Origin: Planctomycetota bacterium
Lineage (GTDB): Bacteria > Planctomycetota > PLA2 > JAEUHO01
Direction of reading: 5' to 3'
Assembly: GCA_026647295.1 (NCBI GenBank)
Contig: JAPKHB010000116.1
Location: 1-9,818 of the forward strand
DNA length: 9,818 nt
A model generated the notes under the pieces. The model was not told where the DNA came from. It searched no databases and saw only the letters and a program-made list of their open reading frames with translations. Positions 6,486 through 9,818 of this stretch are shown here, piece after piece. The position numbers were made by a program, and so were the translations under genes. Each line of letters starts with the position of its first letter. Positions within the stretch are counted from its first letter, which is position 1.

Positions 6486-6490
6486 CCTCC
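6486..6490 (-). promoter_or_regulatory. Ribosome-binding site deciding the lipoprotein start
   Basis: GGAGG on the minus strand, nine bases before ATG 6476. The alternative ATG at 6503, one base after the uvrA stop codon, has no purine-rich site before it, though translational coupling to uvrA could still allow it. Confidence 0.5.
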
Positions 6491-6504
6491 GGGCGCGGCC
6501 CATG

Positions 6505-9818
<3,314 letters not shown>

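Overview
The window is very GC-rich (roughly three quarters G+C by eye) and densely coded. All six genes I can support lie on the minus strand, so transcription runs from position 9818 towards 1. A porin with a signal peptide, a lipoprotein with a lipobox and a Tat-dependent enzyme point to a Gram-negative bacterium with an outer membrane. The G+C level, a tandem-fused UvrA and the lipoprotein style would suit Planctomycetota, Myxococcota, Acidobacteriota or a related uncultured lineage. The sequence alone does not settle the phylum.

Layout in the direction of transcription: (1) 9818-6505, the C-terminal part of a giant UvrA made of two UvrA copies fused head to tail; its N-terminus is outside the window. 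(2) 6476-5064, an unrecognised lipoprotein starting 28 bases after uvrA. (3) 5063-4962, a short intergenic region with a plausible sigma-70-type promoter. (4) 4961-853, a tightly packed operon for an exported molybdenum hydroxylase of the xanthine oxidase family, most like the periplasmic aldehyde oxidoreductase PaoABC. Its order is [2Fe-2S] subunit with a Tat signal, molybdopterin subunit, FAD subunit with four cysteines placed like PaoB's [4Fe-4S] ligands, and then an unknown 83-residue cysteine-rich protein. The spacings are 1 base, then GTGA, then ATGA overlaps. The operon ends in a GC-rich hairpin whose loop contains the last stop codon. (5) 844-547, an intergenic region with a PHO-box-like direct repeat. 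(6) 546-1, the start of an outer-membrane porin resembling the phosphate-selective O/P family, cut by the left edge.

The three oxidoreductase subunits should assemble into one enzyme. Electrons would pass from the molybdenum site through two [2Fe-2S] clusters to FAD, and the extra [4Fe-4S] cluster in the FAD subunit would be part of that protein. Only the small subunit has a Tat signal, so the folded complex is probably carried out by hitch-hiking on it. No XdhC/PaoD-type cofactor-insertion chaperone lies in the window. The coupled cysteine-rich small protein is the most interesting unknown. UvrA and the lipoprotein have no evident functional link to the operon.
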